DNA of 64,000 nt from Halichoerus grypus (taxonomy: Eukaryota; Chordata; Mammalia; Carnivora; Phocidae), in assembly GCF_964656455.1 (NCBI RefSeq), contig NC_135715.1, forward strand, positions 40,062,603 to 40,126,602. The letters run 5' to 3'. The translations under genes and the position numbers were made by a program. Positions 11,701 through 22,390 of the stretch are shown piece by piece. Positions within the stretch are counted from its first letter, which is position 1; the number at the start of each line of letters is the position of its first letter. A model generated the notes under the pieces. The model was not told the DNA's origin. It searched no databases and saw only the letters and a list, made by a program, of their open reading frames with translations.

Positions 11701-12544
11701 CTTCTTCCTAGATACATCGCCAAAGGCAAGGGAAGCAAGGGCAAAAATGAACTATTGGGACTTCATCAAGATAAAAAGCTTTTGCACAGCAAAGGAAACA
11801 GTCAACAGCACCAAAAGTCAACCGACAGATGGGAGAAGATATTTGTAAATGATATATCAGATAAAGGGCTAGTACCCAAAATCTATAAAGAACTTATTAA
11901 ACTCAACACCCAAAGAACAAATTATGCAATCAAGAAATGGGCAGAAAACATGAACAGACATTTTTCCAAAGAAGACATCCAAATGGCCAACAGACACATG
12001 AAAAAGTGCTCAATGTCACTCGGCATCAAGGAAATCCAAATCAAAACCTCAATGAGATACCACCTCACACCAGTCAGAATGGCTAAAATTAACAAGTCAG
12101 GAAACGACAGATATTGGTGAGGATGTGGAGAAAGGGGAACCCTCCTACACTGTTGGTGGGAATGCAAGCTGGTGCAGCCACTCTGGCAAACAGTATGGAG
12201 GTTCCCCAAAAAGTTGAAAAAAAGCTACCATACGACCCAGCAATTGCACTACTGGGTATTTACCCCAAAGATACAAATGTAGTGATCCGAAGGGGTATGT
12301 GCACCCCGATGTTTATGGCAGCAATGTCCACAATAGCCAAACTGTGGAAAGAGCCAAGATGTCCATCGATAGATGAATGGATAAAGAAGAAGTGGTATAT
12401 ATATACAATGGATTATTATGCAGCCATCAAAAAAACCCCAAAATCTTGCCATTTGTAATGACGTGGATGTAACTAGATGGTATTATGCTAAGCGAAATAA
12501 GTCAATCAGAGAAAGACATGTATCATATGATCTCACTGATATGA
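8733..12544 (+). pseudogene. L1 ORF2 (endonuclease/reverse transcriptase), broken
   Basis: ORF2p nicks target DNA and primes reverse transcription there. The start at 8733 fits the family and the region is about 1,270 codons long, full size. A TAG at 8811-8813 stops it after 26 codons. Domain order is intact in pieces: the endonuclease region to about 9425 with the motif RIDHILG near 9330-9352; the linker; the reverse transcriptase with the catalytic FADD at 10819-10830; and the C-terminal segment. In the C-terminal Cys-rich motif the first cysteine codon reads TAT (12112-12114) and an Arg codon two positions on has become TGA (12118-12120), probably by CpG decay. Other frame shifts separate open pieces at 9422-9898, 9804-10187, 10268-10474, 10831-11457 and 11485-12120. 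The terminal stop is TGA at 12542-12544. No activity is expected. Confidence 0.95.
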
Positions 12545-13007
12545 GGAATTCTTAATCTCAGAAAACAAACTGAGGTTTGCTGGAGTGGTGGGGTGTGGGA
12601 GGAATGGGGTGGCTGGGTGATAGACATTGGGGAGGTTATGGGCTATGATGAGTGCTGTGAATTATGTAAGACTGTTGAATCACAGACCTGTACCTCTGAA
12701 ACAAATAATACATTATATGCTAAAAAAAAAAAAAAGAAGCAGAAGATAGTAGAAAGGGAAAAATGAAGGGGGGGAATCGGAGGCGGAGACGAACCACGAG
12801 AGACTATGGACTCTGAGAAACAAACTGAGGGTTCTAGAGGGGAGTGGTGGGGGGATGGGTTAGCCTCGTGATGGTTATTAAAGAGGGCATATATTGAATG
12901 GAGCACTGGGTGTTATATGCAAACAATGAATCATGGAACACTACATCAAAAACTGATGATGTAATATATGGTGATTAACATAACATAATAAAATAAAATT
13001 TTTTTAA
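12545..13007 (+). repeat. L1 3'UTR made of two related modules
   Basis: Two divergent modules stand in tandem. The first (about 12545-12735) contains 'AAACAAACTGAGG', a G-rich middle and 'AATAATACATTATATG', and ends in an A-tract at 12722-12735. The second (about 12775-13007) repeats 'AAACAAACTGAGGG', a G-rich run, 'GAGCACTGGGTGTTATA' and a terminal A/T-rich tail. The minus-strand L1 at 37821-40557 has the same two-part arrangement, so it is a subfamily trait and not a local event. Confidence 0.7.
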
Positions 13008-13193
13008 AAAGTTATAAGGAGAGGTGGAACAGGACTAGTACATAAATACCAGCAAGTAAAAAATAATATTTATAGAACTTCCACAAACAGTTACTTGCTA
13101 CTCAAAATATGGGAAATTCCACTGTCTATTTATACATAAAATTTGTGCCATTGGGACTGGTTTGTTGATATTGTTTTTAAAATATTAGCCCAG

Positions 13194-13379
13194 GGGCGCC
13201 TGGGTGGCTCAGATGGTTAAGCGTCTGCCTTCGGCTCAGGTCATGATCCCAGGGTCCTGGGATCGAGTCCCGCATCGGGCTCCTTGCTCAGCGGGGAGCC
13301 TGCTTCTCCCTCTCCCTCTCCTTGTTCTCTCTCTGTCTCTCTCACAAATGAATAAATTAAAAAAAAAAACAATCTTTAA
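13194..13379 (+). mobile_element. CAN-SINE, plus strand
   Basis: Head GGGCGCCTGGGTGGCTCAG. Perfect 16-bp duplication TAAAATATTAGCCCAG at 13178-13193 and 13380-13395. The A-tract is short and the tail reads 'AATGAATAAATT', slightly decayed. Confidence 0.97.
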
Positions 13380-13489
13380 TAAAATATTAGCCCAGAATTG
13401 TGGGGTCTTCTGCATATAGGAAGAATGTAGTTGAGCATAATAGATCAATGCTTCTACTTCAAAAACTAGAATGAAGTAGATAAAATTAC

Positions 13490-13640
13490 ATATGTGCATA
13501 AAATATATGTAAATATATTAATAATTAAATTTATAAATATTATATATTACATATACTTTTATATAAATTTATAAATATTAACATATACAGAAAGTTATTT
13601 ATATATGTATATATTATAAATATATGTGTAGAGTTTATTT
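13490..13640. repeat. AT-rich low-complexity (TATA/AAAT) tract
   Basis: Interleaved TATATA, AAATAT and ATATGTA motifs without a fixed unit. Low complexity with little coding or regulatory meaning that I can support. Confidence 0.7.
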
Positions 13641-13819
13641 ATGGTTAAACCCTCCAGAGATTTGTGGAAGCAAAAAGTGTAAATCGATTAGTTAGTATTC
13701 CAAAGAAAGAGAATACTTCTGAAAATTAAAGATTATAATCCATTAGGTTTTAATTAAAACACCTGGTGTTACTACATGAAAAACAAAATAAATAAATAAA
13801 ATCTTAAAAATAAAGAACG

Positions 13820-15310
13820 AAAATTAAGACTGGCAGTTGACTTTACATAGAAACTATAGAAACCAAAAGAAAATTTTAAAAAATGTCTAAAATGAGAGAA
13901 GAGAAGAAAATTTTGCCAACATGAATCCTTTAACTTTTTTCAAAATAAGCCCCAAACTATTATGTTTTAGAACAAACAAAAGTTGATAAAATCTATTGTC
14001 AGTAAACTTTCATTAAATGAAATACTAAGGAGAATGCTTCAGGGTGAAGGAAAAATGATTCCAGCTAGACTTTAAAAGGAATGATGATGGATGAAAAAGA
14101 TAAAAATGTGAATGATTGTAAAAACATATTCACTTTTGAAAACTATAATATTAATAGTAATAATAATAATATTATGTATTTATAACTATATGTAAAACTA
14201 AAATACCTATTAATAATAGCACAAAATTCAGATTGAAAATAACCTAAAATATTTTAATGACTTTCCATTTTTCATAAAGTGTTCAGAATACAATGTTCAA
14301 GCAGCTACTAATATGTCGACTGTCAATTATAGAGTATCATTAATCAATATATAACAAGTTGATGAGAAAAATGAAATTCTTCAAAAGAAAATCTTGATTA
14401 ATCCAAAATAAAGAAAAAAAAAAAAAAAAAACCCAGAAAGGAACAAAGCACAGCTGCAGCAAATAGATACTAGAAGAAAGCTGACAGACTTAAACTAACT
14501 GTAGCATTAATTTCATGAAATGTAAATATTCTGAGTTATCCCAAATATTATGTTCCAAGATTATAGAAAAGTAATTGTTAGAATGAAATTCAAGTCTACG
14601 TCGATGTTTCTTAACAGCAGATGACGTAAGTGGGAGTACGGAAACTCCCGTGGCCTGCAAATGCATCAGGACAAAGCTGATGTGCAGGTCTCACAGTAGA
14701 GGAAGAAGACTTACTGACAAGAAGCACACCATTGTAAGGAGGACATAACACATGACAAAGGCTCATTTCATGAGTAAGATAAAATAATTCTTTATATATT
14801 CTCTATAACGTAACTTTACAAAGGAAAACTGACAGAACTGATAACAAGAATTAGAAAATATATATTTATTTACTGTTGGTGATTTTAACATACCTTTCTC
14901 GTTAACATTAAACAGTCTGAAAAAAATCAGTAGAGATGTAGCAGATCTGACAAACATAGCTAACGAATTTGTAACTGACAGCTAATTAACATGACACCGC
15001 AAATCTGTTAATTATATATTCATTTCAAAATCACCAATTGCTGGACCATAGAGAATGGCTCAACATTTCTTAAAGTAATATGATTATACAGAGTATATTC
15101 TCTGAACTTAATGGGAATTAAGTTGGAAACTAATAATAAGGGGATAACTAGATTCTCACCCCAAATACTTAGAAATTAAGCAATACATATGCATATACTT
15201 TTACATATGTATGGGGCAAAGAAAAAAATCACCAGAAAACTTAGGAAATAGTTGGAAATGAATCTGAATTGTATTGAAAGCATGTCATTTCAAAAAGTAT
15301 GAAATACAGC
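13820..15310 (+). mobile_element. Ancient L1 remnant: ORF1 end to ORF2 endonuclease
   Basis: Order of old-L1 landmarks on the plus strand: an ORF1 C-terminal region and the 'CTTCAGGGTGAAGGAAAAATGAT' type end near 14038-14060, an inter-ORF A-run near 14412-14430, the ORF2 start region ('TTCATGAAATGTAAAT' near 14512), and endonuclease-domain sequence from about 14830 ('GGTGATTTTAACATACC' near 14877) to about 15300 ('GGAATTAAGTTGGAAACTAATAA'). Frames are fully decayed. The 64-codon minus frame at 14763-14957 is a chance opening. Confidence 0.65.
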
Positions 15311-15975
15311 TACTATCTTCCCATAGCAAGAAATTGTTGGCTATTTTGAATAAAGTTGCTATAAGCTTTTGTGACAGATTTCCATGTGGATAAATGTTTT
15401 ACTTTCTCTTCTGTAAATATATAAAGTAGAATTGCTTGGTTGTGTGCTGCACTAATTACACCGAGTTGGAAGAAGCAAAACTTCATGAGACTGCACGAGA
15501 TTGAGCATCTCTAAACCACGCTCCTTGTTTTACTTCCTCTTATAACCAATCATAAGAGGGAATACATTCAAAGGTTCACCCCATCACGTGTTCTTCAACA
15601 TAAATTTCTGTGTAATGTGGAAACACTACTGTAAATCCTTTCTCTGCTGGACTAATGCTTTGGCATAGCCTAGGACCTAATGGTAACTTCAGGTGTCAAA
15701 ATAATTGTATGTTCTTCCATAATATAATCAAATTCAACTAAAGCCCAACAGTAGGCCATTCAAAGGCAAGTGTAACTTGAAGAAACATCAGGTTACTTTT
15801 TAGTCTAAAATCCCAGTGGTCACCACTGGGAGTCAAACAGCTTTCAGTCAAAGGCTCAAATCAGCATGACTGAGCATAACAGACACTTCCAATATTATTT
15901 GAGCATGGGCGGCCAAATATACCAAAGGGATTGATTGTGCGATGTCTCTTTGAAATGTTAACAAAAGCCTTCTGT
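15311..15975. other. Unassigned sequence
   Basis: Moderate composition with CpGs near 15450-15600 and no long open frame. It may hold an old LTR or other repeat, but no family can be named from inspection. Confidence 0.35.
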
Positions 15976-15991
15976 TGTTCAGAGCCTTCTT

Positions 15992-16193
15992 TTTTTTTTT
16001 TTTAAGATTTTATTTATTTGAGAGAGAGAGAATGAGAGAGAGAGAGAGAGCACATGAGAGGTGGGAGGGTCAGAGGGAGAAGAAGACTCCCCACTTAGCA
16101 GGGAGCCTGATGCGGGACTCGGATCCCGGGACTCCAGGATCATGACCCGAGCTGAAGGCAGTCACTTAACCAACTGAGCCACCCAGGCGCCCC
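15992..16193 (-). mobile_element. CAN-SINE, minus strand
   Basis: Perfect 16-bp duplication TGTTCAGAGCCTTCTT at 15976-15991 and 16194-16209. The body shows the GAGAGAATGAGAGAGAG / CACATGAGAG wording shared with the copies at 20374 and 58406, so these three look like one subfamily. Confidence 0.97.
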
Positions 16194-16439
16194 TGTTCAG
16201 AGCCTTCTTATATTCAGTTCTTTTCCTGGTAACTTTGTGAACAGCAGCTAATAAAATTCCCAGATGTGTTATGTGATTTCTCCAGAAACCAGCATCTCAA
16301 TCAATAACTTTGGAGCTGTCAGAGACAATATGTTTTTGTTGTTGAAAGAATGTTTCTATTAACTCCAATCAAAGTTATGTAAGAATTTTCCACATTCGCT
16401 GGGACCTGTACTTTGGTCAAGTTAATCAGCACCAGCACT

Positions 16440-17720
16440 CAACAGTCCCTATGAAGTGTCTTCACAATCTTCAGTCCATTTTATCCACGCCCATGCAAAT
16501 GGCCTTAGGTTCTCTACTGGGAGTTACACCAAGAGGTCTTGCATCCTGTCACTGGGATCATAATACTCTCCTTTGCCGTGCACCCATTTTAATAAGCATG
16601 GGTTCTAAAAAAGAAGTTTCTCCTTTTTTGACATCCTCATATTTCGAAGTTAGGATAATTAATATATTAAAATTCTTTAACATTTTGAGGAGTTGTTTAG
16701 GACAGCAAGATTACCTAATGTCTTATGGTGATCTATTAAAATTTTAGTAACCACCAGTGTTCAGATGGCTAGTTAGCAATGAAATGAAAAAAGGAGAAGA
16801 CAAATGAATAATATTAAACACTCTCTCACCATTCATCCCCATTGGTTGGAGATGGACAAAGAGATTGGCAACAACTTTTTCACATTATTCTCCCTACTTC
16901 CCCCCCAAAACCAGAATCTCATAAAGAGCTGAGTTGGAACCCCTTTTATCACAGCATCATGAACCACTTGGGTCAAAGACATAGAATTAGGGGAAACTTT
17001 ACTTGCATCCGATAGAAACTTCAAAGTTGACCGCATTTTCAATATTTCACCAGCCTTAGAAAGAAATCTACCGGTATCAAAAGGTAGAATAGGAGATACA
17101 TCAAGGCACATGTTTGGACTCTACCTTTATCCCCCCAGTTGGGATTTTTTCCCACCTATCCATATTTCTGCAAAAACTGCATCTAACTGTGGACCCTGAG
17201 AAAGACTGAACAAGCCCTTCTATTTGACAATATCTAAGGTGAAGGAAATAACTTCCTTATCACTGATATATAAAATCCATTTCAAGAGAGGCTCAGTAAA
17301 AATATCTCAGCAGGACGTTACTTATAGACGTCTACAAAGTAACTTAACTATTGCCTGAATATCCCTATATTTCAGTAGTTCCTTGATTAATTAGCTGCAC
17401 TTGTAAACTATACAATCTTTTTATTGATTACCAGACAAGATCACATACATACCATGAGAGCAACTGTCCCTTTGAAGACACATCTCTTCCCTTTTTAGAC
17501 TGAATTACCAGCCATAACAAGGTGGCTCCAGAAGCCTGGAGCTGTTTTTCTTTTACTTTCCATTTCACCAAAACAGACAAAAGCAGACAACAGTACAGTA
17601 TTCTTTGTTTACCTTCACTTTGATTTTTTTTTCTAATGCATTTAGCCATCTCCCCAGCCATGAATTTGCCACCTGCAAATACCACTAATATGTTTCCATT
17701 GATCATAGTGCTTGAGCAAC
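16440..17720 (-). other. Unassigned region with two minus-strand open frames
   Basis: Two 92-codon minus frames lie in order at 17706-17428 (begins MINGNILVVFAGGK; has a Leu/Lys-rich helical stretch) and 17111-16833 (begins MCLDVSPILPF). About 320 bp with stops separate them. Neither has a zinc knuckle, protease, RT or other motif. Their length and composition would fit a decayed gag-like remnant of an ERV-L/MaLR internal region in minus orientation, but this is a guess. A 98-codon plus frame (16451-16747) overlaps part of the area. No LTRs were recognised on either side. Confidence 0.2.
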
Positions 17721-20090
17721 CTCAAACCCAGGGTGTTCATGAAGTGTCCCTATGTTCATGAGGCATATTGTTTTCAGCTTACTTTACTTGTAATGTCTTT
17801 GACTTTGAAGCAATGGTACTATTGGCCTCATAAAATGATTTTTTTTTACTTCTTTTATTATTTGAACTTATCTATAACAATAACAGGAGATTGATTACCT
17901 TTGAATATTAATGACTGGGCGAAAATGCAAAAGAAGTCTTCTGAGATGCTGATACAGTTTCGTATTTTGATCTTGGTAGTAGATACATTGCTATGTTTGC
18001 TTTATCAAACTCTAATCTTATGATCTGTATACTTTACCTATGTTATATAGCAATAAATATTTTGGAAAATATCGACCGAAGTTTTCCATTTCAGGAATAA
18101 CTTTTTTTTACTTTCACCAGGATATCTTACTACCTCGCAAGCCACTATACATAGGACAAAGGCTTTTCTGCCCTGTCAGATTTGAATCTACTAGGCCTCA
18201 GACTCTATTTCCATTAAAATTTCTTTAACTTAGACAAACCTCCCAATGTCCTACACCTCTAGAAAATCTTTTCTTAATGGGCTGTTTGGTATTTATAAAA
18301 TCATAGTGGATATTCTTCTTTCAATAAAATCCAGATGCCAGCACTATGATTATGGCTTATGGGCAAACCTCTATAAACACTAACTTAGCCAGCCAGAAGA
18401 ACACTGTGTCTGCCTCTTGACTTGAACAAAGACAATTTCTATAAGTTATATGCCCCTTCCTGGAGCCCACATAATTAATCTGGATCAATGATGACTCATT
18501 TCAGAGGAATGAAAAATGTTCCACCAGTAGACACAAGATCTATCTATAGTGTGGAATCCTGAGAGGTCACAGAGGGTTTTTTTATCACTTTGAGTACCTC
18601 CTCATCTATAAGGAAAAATATTATTCCCATTTAATTTATTATTATTATCTCTAAAACTTAAGCTTAGATAAAGTATGTCTCACATTTTGGTTATTCGTGA
18701 TCACTGATCAAATCAAAAGGTCTTTTGATTGTACCTATTCTCATATGCCTAAATGTCCTTAGTATTTAATCACTTCTGCCCCAAACCAGCATCTCAATGC
18801 CAGGCTTACATTCGAATTTTTCTATTATATATGCAATAACACCTGTTTCATGACTAAGAATTGTGCTTACAGATGCAAACTCTCACCAAAAATTTCCCTT
18901 GACTTTTTTTGCCAAAAAGTAGGCCTATGCTGAGAGCACAACCCTCTCAAGGTAGGGCTGTTCATTCTCATGGAGTTAGAGAAGAGGAATCTTTTAGTCT
19001 CCTGAATCCTCACTATCTCTCCATCACATTGTGTCACTCTTTACCCTACCTAATCACTACTTTCTATCCACTGTATATTTAGCTCTAATTCATCATTTTT
19101 ACTATTTTGCTCAAGATGAAATTAGCAATCATGAAAATGAATTCTACCTGTCATTTCCTTGACCTCGTCAATCCTCAACACTTTAGCTCAACTAAACCTT
19201 AGCTTACCACTTCCCTGTCCTTGCTGACATTTTTTGTTATCCAAAATCACTGTACCTCTGAAATCATGAAGTGTTATCATTATAAGCTCTAATATTATAA
19301 TATTAAACTCTATATTAGTAAACTCTGATATTATAAATCCCTTCCCTTACACCCCTAACATTCATTTACTCCCATTTATTAATGTCTTCCTTCTTAGGTG
19401 TGTTAGATTATACAATGTCAATGTGATTGACCTGGGATCATTTCCTAGAATCTCCCTCCCCGTATGGTTCTGGGTTGGAGTTGACATGAGAACAAGTGGA
19501 ATTTAGAAGACAGATGTGAAGCTGTAGACCTTAGTCTCAGAAGATCATTGCCATCAAATATGTTGATGGACAGATAGAGACCTTGGTCTTATTTACTCTT
19601 TCATCAGTTTGACTACTGGTCTTGATTAACAGTGGCTCCAGGCTCACAACCAAAGCGCAATAACTATGCAGAGGCAACATGTCAATTTTCCTAGGATTGA
19701 GAAGGTTCCTCAGACATGAGACTTTCAGTGCTAAAACTGAAACAGTATCAGGAAAATTGGATGGCCTGGTCACCTCCAAAATGGTTCCTCAATGGCTACT
19801 TCATGAACAATGGCCTTGGCATGGCTTGCCTAGGAACGATGCTTAAGAACTATGACCCTAGTCAGTTAGGGTTATCTATTTAATTAATAAGCAAAAATCA
19901 TTACACCCTGCTTACTTGGGTCTGATGCTAAATTTGGGATTTTCCCTGAAGGGTTCATTTAATGTTATAGCAAATATATGGGCAGTAAATATTGATATAT
20001 ATTGATACATAAATAATTTGATGCATATAAGTTTAGTTATGGGAATTATGATTACAGAACAGAATGAAAAAGTATACCCCAAATTTAAAA
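17721..20090. other. Long unassigned stretch
   Basis: About 2.4 kb without a gene or a confidently named repeat. A segment near 19680-19770 ('CTCAGACATGAGACTTTCAGTGCTAAAAC') has the flavour of an old dispersed DNA repeat, but I cannot assign it. An 80-codon minus frame (19537-19779) covers this and shows no motif. Short 'TAATATTATA' repeats occur at 19287-19340. Confidence 0.35.
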
Positions 20091-20373
20091 TAAATAGAAA
20101 CATAATAATATGAAAAGTATAAAGAAGAAGGTAAAGTGCAAAAAGAAAAAATATAATTCCCACATAATTCATAAAAGGGTTTTAATATCCTTAAAAATTA
20201 ACGAGTGAATAAGTGTGTTTTATAAGTATACTTTATAAAGGCAGAAAGGTAACTGCTAAAGAAGGTTAAAAGATAAAACACTGGAAAACAAAGCAAAAAT
20301 AAAAGGGACACAATAAAACCCAGACCACATATTAGAAGACCACAAATGCTAAAGCATTGAAAGCAAGATTTCA

Positions 20374-20574
20374 GGGCACCTGGGTGGCTCAGTTGGTTAG
20401 GCGACTGCCTTCGGCTCAGGTCATGATCCTGGAGTCCCTGGATCGAGTCCCGCATCGGGCTCCCTGCTCAGCAGGGAGTCTGCTTCTCCCTCTGACCCTC
20501 CCCCCTCTCATGTACTTGCTCTCTCTCATTCTCTCTCTCTCAAATAAATAAATAAAATCTTTAAAAAAAAAAAA
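20374..20574 (+). mobile_element. CAN-SINE, plus strand
   Basis: Perfect 14-bp duplication AAAGCAAGATTTCA at 20360-20373 and 20575-20588. Body carries 'CATGATCCTGGAGTCCCTGGATCGAG', the same sub-type (in complement) as the copies at 15992 and 58406. Ends in AAATAAATAAATAAAATCTTT and a pure A-tract. Confidence 0.97.
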
Positions 20575-21368
20575 AAAGCAAGATTTCACATAAAAACAAA
20601 GCAAAATTTAAATAAAGAAATTTACATATAAATACAGATGGGATAAACTTACCTATTGGATGAAAAAAAGAAGCATCTTTGCTTATATGCAAGATATTGA
20701 TATAAAACAGTGATTTGAAGGTTTGAAATTACAAGGATAGATGAAAAGAGCAGGATAATACTGAAAAAAAGAGGTTAAGTTTCTTTCATATAAATATCAG
20801 GCAAATTTAAATTCAAGGCAAAAAGTGTTAAATGAAACAGGCAGGCACAAGAAGCTCAGTCCATCTGAATGGTTTGCTTTCATGAAATTTAAGTTCAAAA
20901 GCCAAATATATTAATATGAAAATATATCATGAAAAATCTATAGAAAGTAAACAAAGAAATCAAAGGAAATTCAGTATTAGTAAATATTTTTGTTTACCCC
21001 CTCAAACATTGTTTTAGTAGAAAAGAAGTTAATAAAATATAAAGGATCTGATATAAAACAATTATTAGTATTGAGGCAATTGGTAAATTTTGAACTTTAT
21101 TTTATATTGGAATAATCCTTTTTAGGGACAAAAGGAACATTTACCAAACATGACCACATGTTACACCACCAAAAACAAAAGTTCCATACATTTCAGAAGG
21201 TAATTCAATACAATGAACATTTTCTGGGGGCGCCTGGGTGGCTCAGTCAGTTATGCGTCTGCCTTTGGCTCAGGTCTTGATCCCAGGGGTCCTGGGATCC
21301 AATCCTGCATTGGGCTCTCTGCTCAGAGGTGAGCTTGCTTCTCCCTCTCCCTCTGCCCTTCCCACATG

Positions 21369-21369
<1 letters not shown>

Positions 21370-21411
<42 letters not shown>
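21370..21411. repeat. (TG)n microsatellite, about 21 units
   Basis: Pure TG run inside the SINE, followed at 21412-21445 by alternating purine-pyrimidine GCGCACGTGCGTGCATGCGTGCG. Such a run can adopt Z-DNA under supercoiling, which is family knowledge and not shown here. Confidence 0.95.
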
Positions 21412-21414
<3 letters not shown>

Positions 21415-21444
21415 ACGTGCGTGCATGCGTGCGTGCGCACACGC

Positions 21445-21530
21445 TCTCTCTCTCTCTCTCTCCCTCCCTTCCTCCCTCTCCCTCCTTCTCTCTCTCTCCC
21501 TCTCTCTGGCTCTCTCTCTCTCTCTCAAAT
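21445..21530. repeat. (TC)n / (CCCT)n low-complexity tract
   Basis: Pyrimidine-only stretch derived from the SINE's CT-rich body, interrupted by CCCTCCCTTCC blocks. Confidence 0.9.
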
Positions 21531-21924
21531 AAATATATAAAATCTTAAAAAAAAGAAAAAAATAGATATTTTCTGAACATAATGTCAATAAAATGAGAAA
21601 AGAGCATTAAAGTCAGTTACAAACAGATAAACATGAAAATGATCTGAAAATTAAAAACAACATTAATAGCAATTGTCTTTAAATAACTTTAAGATGAAAG
21701 AGAAAAATCAAAGGTGATAACCCAGCATAGTTAGAAAATAATAATAAAATTACATGAGTAAATGTAAATTAAAAACCATGACAACACTGCATATATCATA
21801 TTTATATATCATATATATGTATATATAGAATGGTTCAAATATAGGTGATTCAGATGCAATCTTTTTTTATTGTCTCTTTAAGACATGTAAGAATCTGTGT
21901 TTGAATTTATTTGTTCTTGTTTAT

Positions 21925-22390
21925 ATTTCACTTATTCAACAAATATTTATACACTGGGTGTCATTCTATATATTGAGAACAAAGTGGCAAACAAGAAGTA
22001 CAGAGCACGTACATGAGGGCAGGGGGACTAGTCCTCAAATAGATGTAAATAAACAAGATAGTTCAGTAGTGTCACATGATGAAAATAAAGGATGGAAAGA
22101 AGGGAGGGAGGATGAGAGGGAAAAAAGCCACCCAGATTGATGTGGTTTAGGACAGTTGGCAAGAGGAGATTGAAAGTCTGATTTTGATTTGGGGTCATGG
22201 GAGGATCTACTTTTGAGTTTGGTCTTAAATGTCAGTCAGTGGCCCGAAATGACAACACCCAGGACAAAGAATTACAGATAGAGGGAAACGTGCAAAATGC
22301 AAAGAAGCATAGATAAAAGGAACTTGCAGACAGGAAAACTGGGTTGTTTGACGAACACAGTGTGGAGGGAATCACAACTGGGGCACACAC
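21925..22390 (-). mobile_element. Old dispersed repeat with L2-tail-like start
   Basis: Begins 'ACTTATTCAACAAATATTTAT', the complement of an L2 3' end, and continues with a 'GAACAAAGTGGCAAACAAGA', a 'GATGTAAATAAACAAGATA' segment and an 'AATGCAAAGAAGCATAGA' segment. The same order recurs at 26830-27610, so the two are likely copies of one ancient family. Family name and orientation are uncertain. Confidence 0.4.

Larger units (their letters stand above)
5727..13007 (+). mobile_element. Full-length carnivoran L1 (LINE-1), defective
   Basis: A complete L1 layout on the plus strand: 5'UTR with a YY1-like core at its start, ORF1 (7756-8651), ORF2 (8733-12544), and a bipartite 3'UTR ending in an A/T-rich tail. 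A perfect 16-bp target-site duplication, AAAGTTATAAGGAGAG, lies at 5711-5726 and 13008-13023. The element is about 7.3 kb, of which about 215 bp is a later SINE plus its duplicated target. L1 encodes an RNA-binding protein (ORF1p) and an endonuclease/reverse transcriptase (ORF2p) that copy their own RNA and also mobilise SINEs. Both frames are broken, so it cannot supply function now. Full length and a perfect TSD point to a fairly young insertion, but the nested SINE and many mutations show it is not recent. Confidence 0.97.
21227..21560 (+). mobile_element. CAN-SINE with large internal microsatellite
   Basis: Head GGGGGCGCCTGGGTGGCTCAG near 21227. Imperfect 15-bp duplication (AATGAACATTTTCTG / AATAGATATTTTCTG) at 21212-21226 and 21561-21575. 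At about 330 bp it is much longer than the usual ~190-200 bp, because its CT-rich body has expanded into (TG)n and (TC)n. Overlapping repetitive frames of 60-113 codons (Cys/Val or Leu/Ser runs) are artefacts of these repeats. Confidence 0.93.
20680..21840 (+). mobile_element. Ancient L1 ORF2 endonuclease-region remnant
   Basis: Plus-strand old-L1 order: 'TATCAGGCAAATTTAAATTCAAGGC' near 20796-20820, a degraded middle, 'GGAACATTTACCAAACATGACCACATGTTA' type sequence near 21134-21165, then after the SINE 'ATATTTTCTGAACATAATGTCAATAAAATGAGAAA' near 21566-21600 and 'ATTAAAAACAACATTAATAG' near 21650-21670. No usable frame remains. The preceding 20090-20680 may be its upstream part, which I cannot confirm. 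Confidence 0.55.

Noticed and set aside
21247..21588. Frames with long Cys/Val, His/Thr, Arg/Glu or Leu/Ser runs
   Set aside because: Direct translation of (TG)n and (TC)n microsatellites within a SINE.
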